Below are positions 54,378 to 62,226 of a DNA stretch of 64,000 bases, piece by piece. The DNA is from Halomonas fontilapidosi. Lineage in GTDB: Bacteria > Pseudomonadota > Gammaproteobacteria > Pseudomonadales > Halomonadaceae. The notes under the pieces were generated by a model. That model did no database searches. It had not been told where the DNA came from and was given only the letters and a program-made list of their open reading frames with translations. Position 1 is the first letter of the stretch. The number at the start of each line of letters is the position of its first letter. The translations under genes were made by a program, and so were the position numbers. The DNA is taken from assembly GCF_014192285.1 (NCBI RefSeq), contig NZ_JACHXQ010000003.1:213958-277957 (forward strand), in the 5' to 3' direction.

Positions 54378-54785
54378 ATGTTCACCCGCACCATCGAGCC
54401 CGCCTTCTACGACACCGATGCCCTGGGCCACGTCAATAACACTCGGCTGCCGGCCTGGTTCGAGCTGGCCCGCAACGACCTCTTCCGGCTCTTCACGCCG
54501 GACCTGGACCCGCGCAAGTGGCGCCTGATCATGGCGCGCATGGAGGTCGACTACCGGGCCGAGCTGCAATACGGCCGCGAGATCGAGATCCGCACCTATC
54601 TTTCCCGGCTCGGCAACAGCTCCTTCACGGTCAGTCAGGAAGCGCGTCAGGATGGCCTGCTGACCAACCTTGGGCATACCGTGCTGGTGCATTTTGACCA
54701 TACGACCAAGAAGGCCGTCCCCATCGAGGGCGAGCTGCGCGAGGCCCTCGAAGCGCACCTCCAGGCGGAGCCGGCGGACGCATGA
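54378..54785 (+). CDS. Acyl-CoA thioesterase (hot-dog fold, YbgC/4HBT-like)
   Basis: A 135-residue hot-dog thioesterase. The catalytic stretch EPAFYDTDALGHVNNTRLPAWFELAR contains the conserved Asp and the HVNN motif; MEVDYRAELQYGREIEIRTYL is the second conserved strand. It hydrolyses acyl-CoA thioesters; chain preference is unknown. The start at 54378 follows AAGGA. Its stop overlaps ybaK by 4 bp (ATGA). Confidence 0.9.
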   Translation: MFTRTIEPAFYDTDALGHVNNTRLPAWFELARNDLFRLFTPDLDPRKWRLIMARMEVDYRAELQYGREIEIRTYLSRLGNSSFTVSQEARQDGLLTNLGHTVLVHFDHTTKKAVPIEGELREALEAHLQAEPADA

Positions 54786-55252
54786 CTCCCGCCGTGAAGG
54801 TCCTCGAGCGGGCCGGCATCGCGTTCAGCCTGGCCGAATACGACCATGACCCGCGCAGCCCCGCCTACGGCGAGGAAGCCGCGCGGGCGCTGGGCCTGTC
54901 GCCCGATGAGGTGTTCAAGACCCTGCTCGCCCGGCTCGACGACGGCCGCCTGGTGATGGCCATCGTGCCGGTCTCCGCCCAGCTCGATCTCAAGGCGCTG
55001 GCGCGCGCGGCCGACGGCCGCAAGGCCAGCCTGGCCGATCCCGCCGATGCCGAGCGCGCCACCGGCTACGTGGTCGGCGGCATCAGCCCGCTGGGCCAGA
55101 AGAAACGCCTGCCCGCCTTCCTCGATGCCAGCGCCGAGCGCCTCGCGACCCTGCACGTCAGCGGCGGTCGCCGTGGGCTGGAGATCTGCCTGGCGCCGGA
55201 CGACCTGGCGCGGCTGCTCGGCGCTCGCTACGCTGCCCTGGCACGGCACTGA
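54782..55252 (+). CDS. ybaK: Cys-tRNA(Pro)/Cys-tRNA(Cys) deacylase YbaK
   Basis: A 156-residue trans-editing enzyme that removes Cys from mischarged tRNA-Pro. VFKTLLARLDDGRLVMAIVPV carries the conserved KT segment, followed by DLKALARAA and GYVVGGISPLGQKKRLPAFLD, the YbaK-specific motif with the catalytic Lys/Gly loop. Length matches E. coli YbaK (159). It is translationally coupled to the thioesterase gene. Confidence 0.93.
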   Translation: MTPAVKVLERAGIAFSLAEYDHDPRSPAYGEEAARALGLSPDEVFKTLLARLDDGRLVMAIVPVSAQLDLKALARAADGRKASLADPADAERATGYVVGGISPLGQKKRLPAFLDASAERLATLHVSGGRRGLEICLAPDDLARLLGARYAALARH

Positions 55253-55320
55253 ATCGCCGCCGAGCCGAACCTCGGCCTACGGTGTCACAACAGGACCGCC
55301 ATTCACTGACGGGAGCCTCC

Positions 55321-55647
55321 ATGGCCATTCGCTACACCCTCTGGCTGGACCCGGATGACACGCCCCGGCATCGCGCCGTCGAGGCCGACCTGAAGCGCTA
55401 CTTCATCGCACGCTTCGCCGACTATCCCCATATCCGCTTGTTCGGCGCCGACCCTTACGATTATGATGCGCCGTTCAATCGCCTCTACGACGTGCTGATG
55501 GCGCGCGCCGGGGAATACTGCGAGCGGGAATGGCGCTATGTCCCCACCCCCGAGCAGCTCAACCGCGCCTTCTTCCTCGCCGTGGGGCATTCGAACAAGT
55601 TCGTACGGGACAACGACGATGGTGATCCGCACCGATCAGACCCCTGA
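55321..55647 (+). CDS. Hypothetical protein
   Basis: A 108-residue soluble protein, starting MAIRYTLWLDPDDTPRHR, rich in aromatic residues (FADYPHIRLFGADPYDYDAPF). No motif recognised. ACGGGAG precedes the start. It overlaps the DUF501 gene by 29 bp in another frame, so the two are probably cotranscribed and coupled. Confidence 0.7.
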   Translation: MAIRYTLWLDPDDTPRHRAVEADLKRYFIARFADYPHIRLFGADPYDYDAPFNRLYDVLMARAGEYCEREWRYVPTPEQLNRAFFLAVGHSNKFVRDNDDGDPHRSDP

Positions 55648-56140
55648 TGCCCGGCAGTTGGCGATCATCGCCGAACAGCTTGGCCGCGAACCCCGCGGTA
55701 TCGAGGCCCTGGCCGCCACCGACGGCGAGGGTACCCCGCTGGTGCTGCGTATGGCGCCGATCGTCGATGGCAAGCCCTTCCCGACGCTCTACTGGCTCTG
55801 CTCCGAGCGCCTCAAGGTCGAGATTTCGCACATCGAGGCCGCCGGAGTGATCAAGCAGCTGGAAACACGCCTGCAGCAGGACCCCGACTTCCTGGCCGCC
55901 TACCACCGCAGCCACGCTGCCTACGTGGCCGCTCGCTGGGCGCACATGAGCGAGGCCCAGAAAGCGGACGTCGCCCGGCTGGGCTATGAGGGCGTGCTGA
56001 CCGAGCGGGGTATTGGCGGCATCACCAACTGGGACCAGGTGCGCTGCCTGCACACCCAGTATGCCCACCACCTGTGCGGCGAGAACGTCATCGGCCAGTG
56101 GCTCGATGCGCACTACGGGGTAGTCGACTGCCTACCCTGA
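55619..56140 (+). CDS. DUF501 domain-containing protein
   Basis: A 173-residue protein of the DUF501 family, known by patterns such as EQLGREPRGIEALAATDGEGTPLVLRM, YWLCSERLKVEISHIEAAGVI and GIGGITNWDQVRCLHTQYAHHL with conserved Cys/His. Function is unknown; in actinobacteria relatives neighbour eno, ftsB and ppx. The ATG at 55619 lies inside the preceding gene. Confidence 0.85.
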   Translation: MVIRTDQTPDARQLAIIAEQLGREPRGIEALAATDGEGTPLVLRMAPIVDGKPFPTLYWLCSERLKVEISHIEAAGVIKQLETRLQQDPDFLAAYHRSHAAYVAARWAHMSEAQKADVARLGYEGVLTERGIGGITNWDQVRCLHTQYAHHLCGENVIGQWLDAHYGVVDCLP

Positions 56141-56176
56141 CCCCCCGACCCTGACCCTTACCGAGGAAACCTACGG

Positions 56177-56299
56177 ATGTACCTGGATACCCATGTGATT
56201 GCCAGTCTCGCGCTGATTGCCAGCATGCTCGTCATCAGCGGTGTGGGCGTGAAGCTGCTGCGCCAGGCCATGAAGCGAGATGCCTCAGGCTCTCATTGA
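56177..56299 (+). CDS. 40-residue single-pass membrane protein
   Basis: A short ORF with a GAGGAAA ribosome site seven bases before the ATG. The product is MYLDTHVI, one hydrophobic helix (about 7-27, ASLALIASMLVISGVGVKLL), and a basic tail (RQAMKRDASGSH), predicted inner-membrane with the C-terminus inside. It follows DUF501 by 36 bp and precedes a terminator. Function unknown. Confidence 0.65.
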   Translation: MYLDTHVIASLALIASMLVISGVGVKLLRQAMKRDASGSH

Positions 56300-56319
56300 G
56301 CCAGCCGGCTCACCGACCA

Positions 56320-56346
56320 CCAGGGGCGCCGTTTCGGCGCCCCTGG
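56320..56346 (+). terminator. Terminator-like hairpin
   Basis: Perfect 12-bp GC stem (CCAGGGGCGCCG, loop TTT, CGGCGCCCCTGG), 21 bp after the 40-residue gene. No strong T-run; it may also protect the 5' end of the LOG transcript. Confidence 0.55.
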
Positions 56347-56406
56347 CGTTTCCAGGCTTTCGACTCTCCCCCGCGGCCGCTAGGATGACCCCTTTGGGAG
56401 AACGAC

Positions 56407-56955
56407 ATGTCGAGATTCTGCGTCTATCTGGGGTCCCGGGAGGGCCGTGACCCACAATTTCTCGAGGCCACGCGCCGACTCGGCAGCGAGCTGGCCCGGC
56501 GCGGCCACGGCCTGGTCTATGGCGGCGCCCGGGTCGGCCTGATGGGCAGCCTGGCCGATGCCGTGATGGCGGCCGGCGGCGAGGCCATCGGCGTGATGCC
56601 CGACCACCTGGTCGAGCGCGAGCAGGCCCATCACGGCCTCACCGAGCTGGTGCGAGTCCGCAACATGCATGATCGCAAGGCGAGCATGGCGGCCCATGCC
56701 GATGCCTTTATCGTGCTCCCCGGCGGCATCGGCACCCTGGAAGAGTTCTTCGAGGCCTGGACGTGGCACTACCTGGGCCTGCATGACAAGCCCATCGGCG
56801 TGCTCGATACCGCCGGCTTCTATGCCCCGCTGCTGGCCTTCCTGGACAACACCGTGGCGCACGGCTTTCTCAATGGCCGCACCCGCGCCGAGCTGGTCGA
56901 TGCCAGCGAGCCCGCCGAGCTGCTGGATGCCCTGGAGCAGCGGCTTCGGTTGTGA
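56407..56955 (+). CDS. LOG family protein (TIGR00730)
   Basis: A 182-residue Rossmann-fold protein with VYGGARVGLMGSLADAV and the signature PGGIGTLEEFFEAWTW. LOG proteins are phosphoribohydrolases cleaving cytokinin nucleotides in plants and AMP-like nucleotides in bacteria; bacterial members also include PpnN-like nucleosidases. The physiological substrate here is unknown. Confidence 0.92.
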   Translation: MSRFCVYLGSREGRDPQFLEATRRLGSELARRGHGLVYGGARVGLMGSLADAVMAAGGEAIGVMPDHLVEREQAHHGLTELVRVRNMHDRKASMAAHADAFIVLPGGIGTLEEFFEAWTWHYLGLHDKPIGVLDTAGFYAPLLAFLDNTVAHGFLNGRTRAELVDASEPAELLDALEQRLRL

Positions 56956-56967
56956 GCGTTTCGCTCT

Positions 56968-57104
56968 TGTGAATGGTAAGCGCCGCTTCGCGGCTGGTGA
57001 GTAGTGAGTAGTTACCCCTCACCATTCACCATTCACCCCTCACCATTCACCCCTCACCATTCACCCCTCACCATTCACCCCTCACCATTCACCATTTACC
57101 CCCA
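56968..57104 (+). repeat. Heptamer-family repeat, copy 2 with tandem array
   Basis: The left arm resembles copy 1 (CTTGTGAATGGTAAGCGC, GGCTGGTGAGTAGTGAGTAG). From 57015 to 57102 follow about five 14-bp CCCCTCACCATTCA units, built of alternating 7-mers ACCATTC and ACCCCTC, ending directly before the AGGAGCG ribosome site of the next gene. Confidence 0.8.
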
Positions 57105-57114
57105 GGAGCGCCTC

Positions 57115-58086
57115 ATGCACGCCATTGTCATCGAGCAAGATCGCCTGTCATGGCAGCCGCAGGCACCGCTGGCCGCCCCCGAGCACCGGGAAGTGCGCCT
57201 GCGTGTGGCCTGGGCCGGCGTCAACCGCGCCGACCTGATGCAGCGTGCCGGCCACTACCCACCGCCGCCCGGCGCCTCGGAGGTTCTCGGCCTGGAGGTC
57301 AGCGGCACGGTGACCGAGACAGGCCCGAACGTCGCGGGCGTTGCTGTCGGCGATCGCGTCTGCGCCCTGCTGGCGGGGGGCGGCTACGCCGAGGAAGTGG
57401 TGGTGGATGAGCGCCAGCTGCTACCGCTGCCCGAGGGCATCGGCCTGCGCGAAGCCGCGGCGCTGCCCGAAGTTCACGCCACCGCCTGGCTGAACCTGTT
57501 CATGGAGGGCGCCCTGACCGCGGGGGAACGGGTCCTGCTGCATGCCGGAGCAAGCGGCGTAGGCACGGCCGCCATCCAGCAGTGCTGCGCCTTCGGCCAT
57601 CCCTGCTTCGTCACCGTGGGCAGTCAGGACAAGCTCGACGCCTGTGTCGCACTGGGTGCGGATGCCGGCTGGAACCGCCACGACGGCAGCTTCTTCTCGG
57701 CGGTGAAGGCCTGGGGCGGCGCCGACCTTATCCTCGATCCGGTGGGTGCCAGCTACCTGGCCGACAACCAGCAGGTGCTCAAGGCCGACGGGCGGCTGGT
57801 GTTGATCGGCCTGCTGGGCGGGCGTCGAGCGGAGCTCGACCTGGGGCGCATGCTGATGAAGCGCCAGCGGCTGATCGGCTCGACCCTGCGCGCCAAGCCG
57901 CCGGAGGCCAAGGGGGCCATCCTCGATGCCCTGCGCACCCATGTCTGGCCGCGCCTGGCCAACGGCGAGATTCGCCCGCTGATCGACCGCAGCTGGCCGA
58001 TCAGCGAGGCGCAGGCGGCCCACACCTGGATCAAGAACGATGCCAATATCGGCAAGGTGCTGCTCTCGGTGAGTGGCGAGGCGTGA
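57115..58086 (+). CDS. NAD(P)H:quinone oxidoreductase (zinc-less MDR family)
   Basis: A 323-residue medium-chain dehydrogenase, quinone-oxidoreductase type. WAGVNRADLMQRAGHYPPPPGASEVLGLEVSGTV is the PIG3/QOR start, HAGASGVGTAAIQ the cofactor loop, and catalytic-zinc ligands are absent. It likely reduces quinones with NADPH. The start at 57115 (MHAIVIEQD) follows AGGAGCG; upstream codons are the repeat array. Confidence 0.92.
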   Translation: MHAIVIEQDRLSWQPQAPLAAPEHREVRLRVAWAGVNRADLMQRAGHYPPPPGASEVLGLEVSGTVTETGPNVAGVAVGDRVCALLAGGGYAEEVVVDERQLLPLPEGIGLREAAALPEVHATAWLNLFMEGALTAGERVLLHAGASGVGTAAIQQCCAFGHPCFVTVGSQDKLDACVALGADAGWNRHDGSFFSAVKAWGGADLILDPVGASYLADNQQVLKADGRLVLIGLLGGRRAELDLGRMLMKRQRLIGSTLRAKPPEAKGAILDALRTHVWPRLANGEIRPLIDRSWPISEAQAAHTWIKNDANIGKVLLSVSGEA

Positions 58087-58087
58087 G

Positions 58088-58582
58088 TCAGGCGCTGGCA
58101 GCGAGGGTGCGCAGGTAAGTGAGCTGAAGCAGGCGGGCATCCTCGCCGGCCCGGTGCCGGTGAATGCCCTGCTCGCGGATGATGGCTTCCTTGGTGCGGC
58201 TCCAAAGGGCCTGCTGTGGCTCGCTGAGAAGGATACGTAGCGCCTCGAGCCGGAACGCCGGCAGCATGCCCGCATGGTGGAAGAGCAGCGAGAGCCAGGT
58301 GTTGTCGTAGCCCCAGCTGTCGCTATAGGCGATACCGATCTCCCCAAGCTCGTCGTTGAGCCAGCAGGCCACCTGGCGCACCGGGTAGCCTTCACGTTCC
58401 AGTCGTCCGCGACTGATACCGTGCAGCAGTTCCGCCTTGGGATCCCAGTGCGTCCATTCGACCAGCGGCTGGATGAGGAAGGCACAGGTGCTGCCATCGG
58501 CGCGGGCCAGGCCGACCTCGATGGGGTAGCTGCCGCGCCCGAAGCCGGACGCCTCGATATCCAGCAGTGTGGGTAACGTCAC
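58088..58582 (-). CDS. DnaQ-like 3'-5' exonuclease
   Basis: A 164-residue RNase H-fold exonuclease. ExoI motif LLDIEASGFG (Asp8, Glu10), central Asp in LNDELGEIGIAYSDSWGYDN, and ExoIII motif HRAGEDARLL (His and Asp). It resembles the free-standing epsilon-like exonucleases annotated as 3'-5' exoribonuclease or DEDDh nuclease. Natural substrate unknown. It is convergent with the quinone reductase with 1 bp between. Confidence 0.85.
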   Translation of the reverse strand: MTLPTLLDIEASGFGRGSYPIEVGLARADGSTCAFLIQPLVEWTHWDPKAELLHGISRGRLEREGYPVRQVACWLNDELGEIGIAYSDSWGYDNTWLSLLFHHAGMLPAFRLEALRILLSEPQQALWSRTKEAIIREQGIHRHRAGEDARLLQLTYLRTLAASA

Positions 58583-58630
58583 GGGCGGGTGGTCCTTGGT
58601 GAGATGGCCGGTGGCAGGGAGAACGAAAAG

Positions 58631-59236
58631 CTAGTGTCGCGTCTCGCCTTCGGCCTTGTCCAGAGAACCAGAGCCCAGAGAGCCAGAGCCCAGAGCATCA
58701 GAGCCCAGCGAACCAGAGCTCAGAGAACCCCCACCCGGCGGCGGCGTCTCTAGAGAACCGGCAAACCCCGCCACACGGTCGGCCAGGGCCTGCCAGTGAT
58801 CGGCCTTCTCCAGATCCATCGGTAACCCCAGCTCGCCGCTGCGGTAGGCACGCGCCAGGCGGCTCGCCGCCAAGGGGTGACCCGCCTCGCCGGCACGTGC
58901 ATACCAGGTCACGGCATGGTCATCGCGACGCGGGTACTGGGCACAGCCGTGCTCGCGGATCTGCCCGGCCTGGTACTGCGCCTTGGCATCCCCGGCATGG
59001 GCCGCCTCGAGCACATAGCGCGCCCCGCGGGCCTTGTCCTGAGGCGTGACACCGCGATGGAAAAGCATATGACCATACTGCGACAGTGCCGCCGGGTGCC
59101 CGGCATCGGCACAGCGCTGAAAGAGATGCATGGTCAGGCGCTGGGTACGTGGCGAGCGAGGCAGCCAGCGGGTGTGGAAAAGCTGCTGTGCAAGCCGGTA
59201 CTCGAGCCGGATGAACAGTGAGGATGCCTCAGTCAT
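58631..59236 (-). CDS. Sel1-repeat protein with repeat-derived Gly/Ser tail
   Basis: A 201-residue soluble protein with three to four Sel1-like TPR repeats (AALSQYGHMLFHRG, AKAQYQAGQIREHG, PLAASRLARAYRSGELG). These act as protein-binding scaffolds. Residues about 168-196 are low-complexity (pentapeptides like GSGSL, four in row), encoded by a short tandem repeat in the DNA (58660-58729). The start at 59236 (MTEASSLF) is before the repeats; the longer frame includes a hairpin. Confidence 0.82.
   Translation of the reverse strand: MTEASSLFIRLEYRLAQQLFHTRWLPRSPRTQRLTMHLFQRCADAGHPAALSQYGHMLFHRGVTPQDKARGARYVLEAAHAGDAKAQYQAGQIREHGCAQYPRRDDHAVTWYARAGEAGHPLAASRLARAYRSGELGLPMDLEKADHWQALADRVAGFAGSLETPPPGGGSLSSGSLGSDALGSGSLGSGSLDKAEGETRH
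58660..58729 (-). repeat. 15-bp tandem repeat at the 3' end of the Sel1 gene
   Basis: Repeats of about CCAGAGCCCAGAGAG (plus strand), four to five copies with variation, coding for GSGSL-type pentapeptides in the Sel1 protein. In frame, so copy number can change without a frameshift. Confidence 0.7.
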
Positions 59237-59265
59237 GGCAACAACCCTGCGTCCAATGGTGCGGA

Positions 59266-59300
59266 AGTGATACCGGCCACGTCCTGTGGCCGGTATCACT
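59266..59300. other. Perfect 15-bp inverted repeat between divergent genes
   Basis: Arms AGTGATACCGGCCAC (59266-59280) and its exact complement (59286-59300), 5-nt loop GTCCT, in the 219-bp gap between the sel1 gene and the aldo-keto reductase gene. No T-run. It could be an operator for either gene or a transcript hairpin; the rest of the gap has no ORF that I can support. Confidence 0.6.
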
Positions 59301-59455
59301 CCCTGCGAAAACGGTGGCCCTGCGGACTCCGCCGGGGCTACGGGTGGCAAGCATACGCTCGCCCCGGCGGTGACTCAACCCCGTGATTTGCCGCCCCGTC
59401 CAGCCCCCGCTACCCTGACCGCTCAACCCCTTAGCAGCCCTGCCAGGAGTGACGG

Positions 59456-60499
59456 ATGCAGACGCGACCGCTAGGTGATACCGGCATCGAAGTCAGCCGG
59501 CTGTGCCTTGGCACCATGACCTTCGGCGAACAGAACAGCGAAGCCGAGGCCCACGAACAGCTCGACCGTGCCGTGGCATTCGGCATCGACTTCATCGATA
59601 CCGCCGAAATGTACCCGGTGCCGCCCGCCGCGGAAACCCAAGGCCGCACTGAGGCTTATATCGGCAGCTGGCTGAAGCGACGCGGCAGCCGCGATGACGT
59701 AATCATCGCCACCAAGGCCAGCGGTCCCGGCCTTGCGCATATCCGCGGGGGGCCGCGGCTGACCCGCGAGCATCTCCACCAGGCCATCGACGAGAGCCTG
59801 GCGCGACTGCAGACCGACTACGTGGACCTCTATCAACTGCACTGGCCTGAACGGAAGGCCAACTTCTTCGGCAGGCTGGGCTATGAGCCCGACGACGAAC
59901 ATGAGGAAGAGGAGGACGTCACGCCGCTGGAGGAGACGCTGTCGGCGCTCAAGGAGCTGGTGGATGCGGGCAAGGTGCGCGCCATCGGGCTCTCCAATGA
60001 CACCCCCTGGGGCGTGATGCGCGCGCTTCATCTGGCCGACACCCTGGGTCTGCCTCGGGTCGCGAGCATCCAGAATCCCTACAGCCTGCTCAACCGCACC
60101 TTCGAGGTGGGGCTAGCCGAGATCGCCCACCGCGAGCGGGTGGGGCTGCTGGCGTATTCTCCGCTGGCCTTCGGCATGCTCTCCGGCAAGTATCTCGACG
60201 GCGCCCGTCCCGCCGGCGCCCGGCTGACCCTTTTCGAGCGCTTCCAGCGTTACACCAACCCGTTGGCCGAGGCGGCGACCGCCGACTATGTAACGATCGC
60301 TCGCGAGCATGGCCTGGATCCGGCACAGATGGCCCTGGCCTACGTCAACACGCGGCCCTTCCTGACCAGCAACATCATCGGCGCCACCACCATGGAGCAA
60401 CTGGAGAGCAACCTGGACAGCGAATCCCTGCGGCTCGATGACGAGGTCGTGGCGGCCATCGAGGCCGTTCACCGCCGCATCCCCAACCCGGCGCCCTGA
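59456..60499 (+). CDS. tas: NADP(H)-dependent aldo-keto reductase (Tas-like)
   Basis: A 347-residue aldo-keto reductase. RPLGDTGIEVSRLCLGTMTFGEQN opens the protein; the tetrad residues are in DFIDTAEMYPVP (Asp, Tyr) and VIIATKASG (Lys), with LYQLHWPERK carrying the His. The MYPVPP and long ETQGRTE insert are characteristic of E. coli Tas (346 residues), named for suppressing a tyrosine auxotrophy. Substrate is not established. Confidence 0.9.
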   Translation: MQTRPLGDTGIEVSRLCLGTMTFGEQNSEAEAHEQLDRAVAFGIDFIDTAEMYPVPPAAETQGRTEAYIGSWLKRRGSRDDVIIATKASGPGLAHIRGGPRLTREHLHQAIDESLARLQTDYVDLYQLHWPERKANFFGRLGYEPDDEHEEEEDVTPLEETLSALKELVDAGKVRAIGLSNDTPWGVMRALHLADTLGLPRVASIQNPYSLLNRTFEVGLAEIAHRERVGLLAYSPLAFGMLSGKYLDGARPAGARLTLFERFQRYTNPLAEAATADYVTIAREHGLDPAQMALAYVNTRPFLTSNIIGATTMEQLESNLDSESLRLDDEVVAAIEAVHRRIPNPAP

Positions 60500-60518
60500 C
60501 GCGGAAACGCCGGCGAAG

Positions 60519-60543
60519 ATGGGCTATCACCTTGATAGCCCAT
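60519..60543 (+). terminator. Terminator-like hairpin after tas
   Basis: Perfect 11-bp stem (ATGGGCTATCA, loop CCT, TGATAGCCCAT), 20 bp past the tas stop, followed by a short TGTC; likely ends the tas transcript before yaaA. Confidence 0.6.
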
Positions 60544-60614
60544 TGTCGCCGCGCCGCTTGATATACTGAATGCCGCTGTCATCAGGCCAATCCCTTCAGG
60601 CACAGGAGCGCCCC

Positions 60615-61394
60615 ATGCTGAGCGTGATCTCGCCCGCCAAGACGTTGGACTTCGAGACCCCGGCCACCACCAGTCTGTATACCCAGCCGGACCATCTCGA
60701 GCGCAGCCAAGCGCTGATCGAGATCCTTCGCGACTATTCACCCCAGCAGCTCAGCGAGTTGATGGGCATCAGCGACAAGCTGGCCGGGCTGAATGCCGCG
60801 CGCTTCGCCGAGTGGCATACCCCCTTCACGCCCGATAACGCCAAGCCCGCCGCCCAGGCGTTTCAGGGTGACGTCTACACGGGGCTCGAGGCGGACACCT
60901 TCAGCGACGACGATAACGCCTTCGCCCAGCAGCACCTGCGCATCCTCTCCGGCCTCTATGGCCTGCTGCGCCCGCTGGACCTGATCCAGCCGTATCGCCT
61001 GGAAATGGGCACCAAGCTGGAGAATCCCGCCGGAAAGGACCTCTACGCCTTCTGGAAGGCGGCCCTCACCGCAGAGCTCGATTGCGCCGTGGAGAAAAGC
61101 GGCACGCCGGTACTGGTCAACCTCGCCTCCAACGAGTACTTCAAGGCAATCGACACGAAGCGGCTCGAGGCGCGGGTGATCACCCCGGTGTTCAAGGACG
61201 AGAAGAACGGCAAGCTGAAGATCATCAGCTTCTATGCCAAGAAGGCTCGCGGCCTGATGGCCGCCTGGATGATCCGCGAACGCCTGGACGATCCCGAGGG
61301 CCTCAAGGACTTCGACGTGGCGGGCTATGCCCACAACGCCGCCCTGTCGGAAGGCGACACCCTGGTCTTCACCCGCGCCGAGGGCGCCGCCTGA
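60615..61394 (+). CDS. yaaA: Peroxide stress protein YaaA
   Basis: A 259-residue DUF328 protein. [22 protein letters not shown]-like [12 protein letters not shown], and [26 protein letters not shown] are diagnostic; [16 protein letters not shown] near the end. In E. coli it lowers intracellular iron under H2O2 stress and its fold binds DNA. Length matches (258). The start at 60615 follows AGGAG. Confidence 0.95.
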   Translation: MLSVISPAKTLDFETPATTSLYTQPDHLERSQALIEILRDYSPQQLSELMGISDKLAGLNAARFAEWHTPFTPDNAKPAAQAFQGDVYTGLEADTFSDDDNAFAQQHLRILSGLYGLLRPLDLIQPYRLEMGTKLENPAGKDLYAFWKAALTAELDCAVEKSGTPVLVNLASNEYFKAIDTKRLEARVITPVFKDEKNGKLKIISFYAKKARGLMAAWMIRERLDDPEGLKDFDVAGYAHNAALSEGDTLVFTRAEGAA

Positions 61395-61445
61395 AGCCGG
61401 CTGCGCCAGGAGCTCCAGGCAGTAAGCGAGTAAAGAAAGAACCGA

Positions 61446-61496
61446 TCTTGTAGGAACGCAGCTCGCCTGCGCGATAGGAGGCCGAAGGCCTACCGG
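61446..61496 (+). repeat. REP-like repeat, copy 2
   Basis: TCTTGTAGGAACGCAGCTCG, CCTGCGCGATAGGAGGCCG, AAGGCCTACCGG: same layout as 41648-41697 with compensatory change (GG-T-AGG core). Adjacent 61500-61545 continues with GCAAGGACCGCTTCCACGAG. It fills the yaaA-isochorismatase gap between convergent genes. Confidence 0.65.
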
Positions 61497-61553
61497 CATA
61501 TTTCGCGGTGCAAGGACCGCTTCCACGAGAGCTGGCCCGCGCCGACTCTCTAC

Positions 61554-62129
61554 TTACGAAAACATCAGCGGGCGTGCCGAACGAGCCCTCAGAAAACGCC
61601 GGTGGGCCTGCTTGAAGCGCGCATCGTCGCAGCGGTTCAGCCACTCGTAGGCGACCATATCGGCACTGACCGGCACCGCGCCGGCCTGGACCATGCGCTC
61701 CTTGGCCAGCCGCGCCTCGCCGGAGCGTCGGCTGGCGCAGGCCTCTACCAGCCAATAGACCTCGTAACCCGCTTCAAGCAGGCCGAGGCCGGTCTGCATC
61801 ACGCAGATATGCGCCTCGGTGCCGCACAGCACCACCTGATGGCGATCCGATGCGGCCATCGCCTCGGCAAATGCCGGCTCTGCGTGGGCATCGAAATGGA
61901 CCTTGTGCCACAGACGGTGCGCCGGCAGCGCCTCGAGCAACCGCGGCTCGCTGCCCCCTAGCCCCTCGGGATACTGCTCGGTGACCCACACCGGCACCTC
62001 GAGCTCACCGGCCATGCCGCCCAGCCAGCCGGCCTCGGTCACCGCCTGGTCACCGTGTTCGATCACCGGCAGCAGACCGGCCTGCAGATCGACAATCAAC
62101 AACAGGCTCTTCTCTCGTCTCAGTCTCAT
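61554..62129 (-). CDS. Isochorismatase/cysteine hydrolase family protein (YcaC-like)
   Basis: A 191-residue cysteine hydrolase. SLLLIVDLQAGLLPVI has the catalytic Asp, LWHKVHFDA the Lys, and VVLCGTEAHICVMQTGLGLLEAGY the Cys of the IHF family. It matches the YcaC branch of hydrolases of unknown substrate. The start at 62129 gives MRLRREKSLLLIVD. Confidence 0.9.
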   Translation of the reverse strand: MRLRREKSLLLIVDLQAGLLPVIEHGDQAVTEAGWLGGMAGELEVPVWVTEQYPEGLGGSEPRLLEALPAHRLWHKVHFDAHAEPAFAEAMAASDRHQVVLCGTEAHICVMQTGLGLLEAGYEVYWLVEACASRRSGEARLAKERMVQAGAVPVSADMVAYEWLNRCDDARFKQAHRRFLRARSARPLMFS

Positions 62130-62226
62130 CGTTGCCCCTCGTTTTAGTAGTCGTGGCTGACCAGCATAGTCGCTAGAATAGAGGCTTCCGACCCTTACCA
62201 CCTCTTCCCCGATGGAGAACTCCTCG

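Noticed and set aside
57015..57102. Possible CRISPR array
   Set aside because: Units are only 14 bp, directly adjoining with no spacers, and no cas genes are present.
57004..57114. N-terminal extension of the quinone reductase (SPFTIHPSPFT...)
   Set aside because: Translation of the heptamer tandem array; a ribosome site and the family start lie just after.
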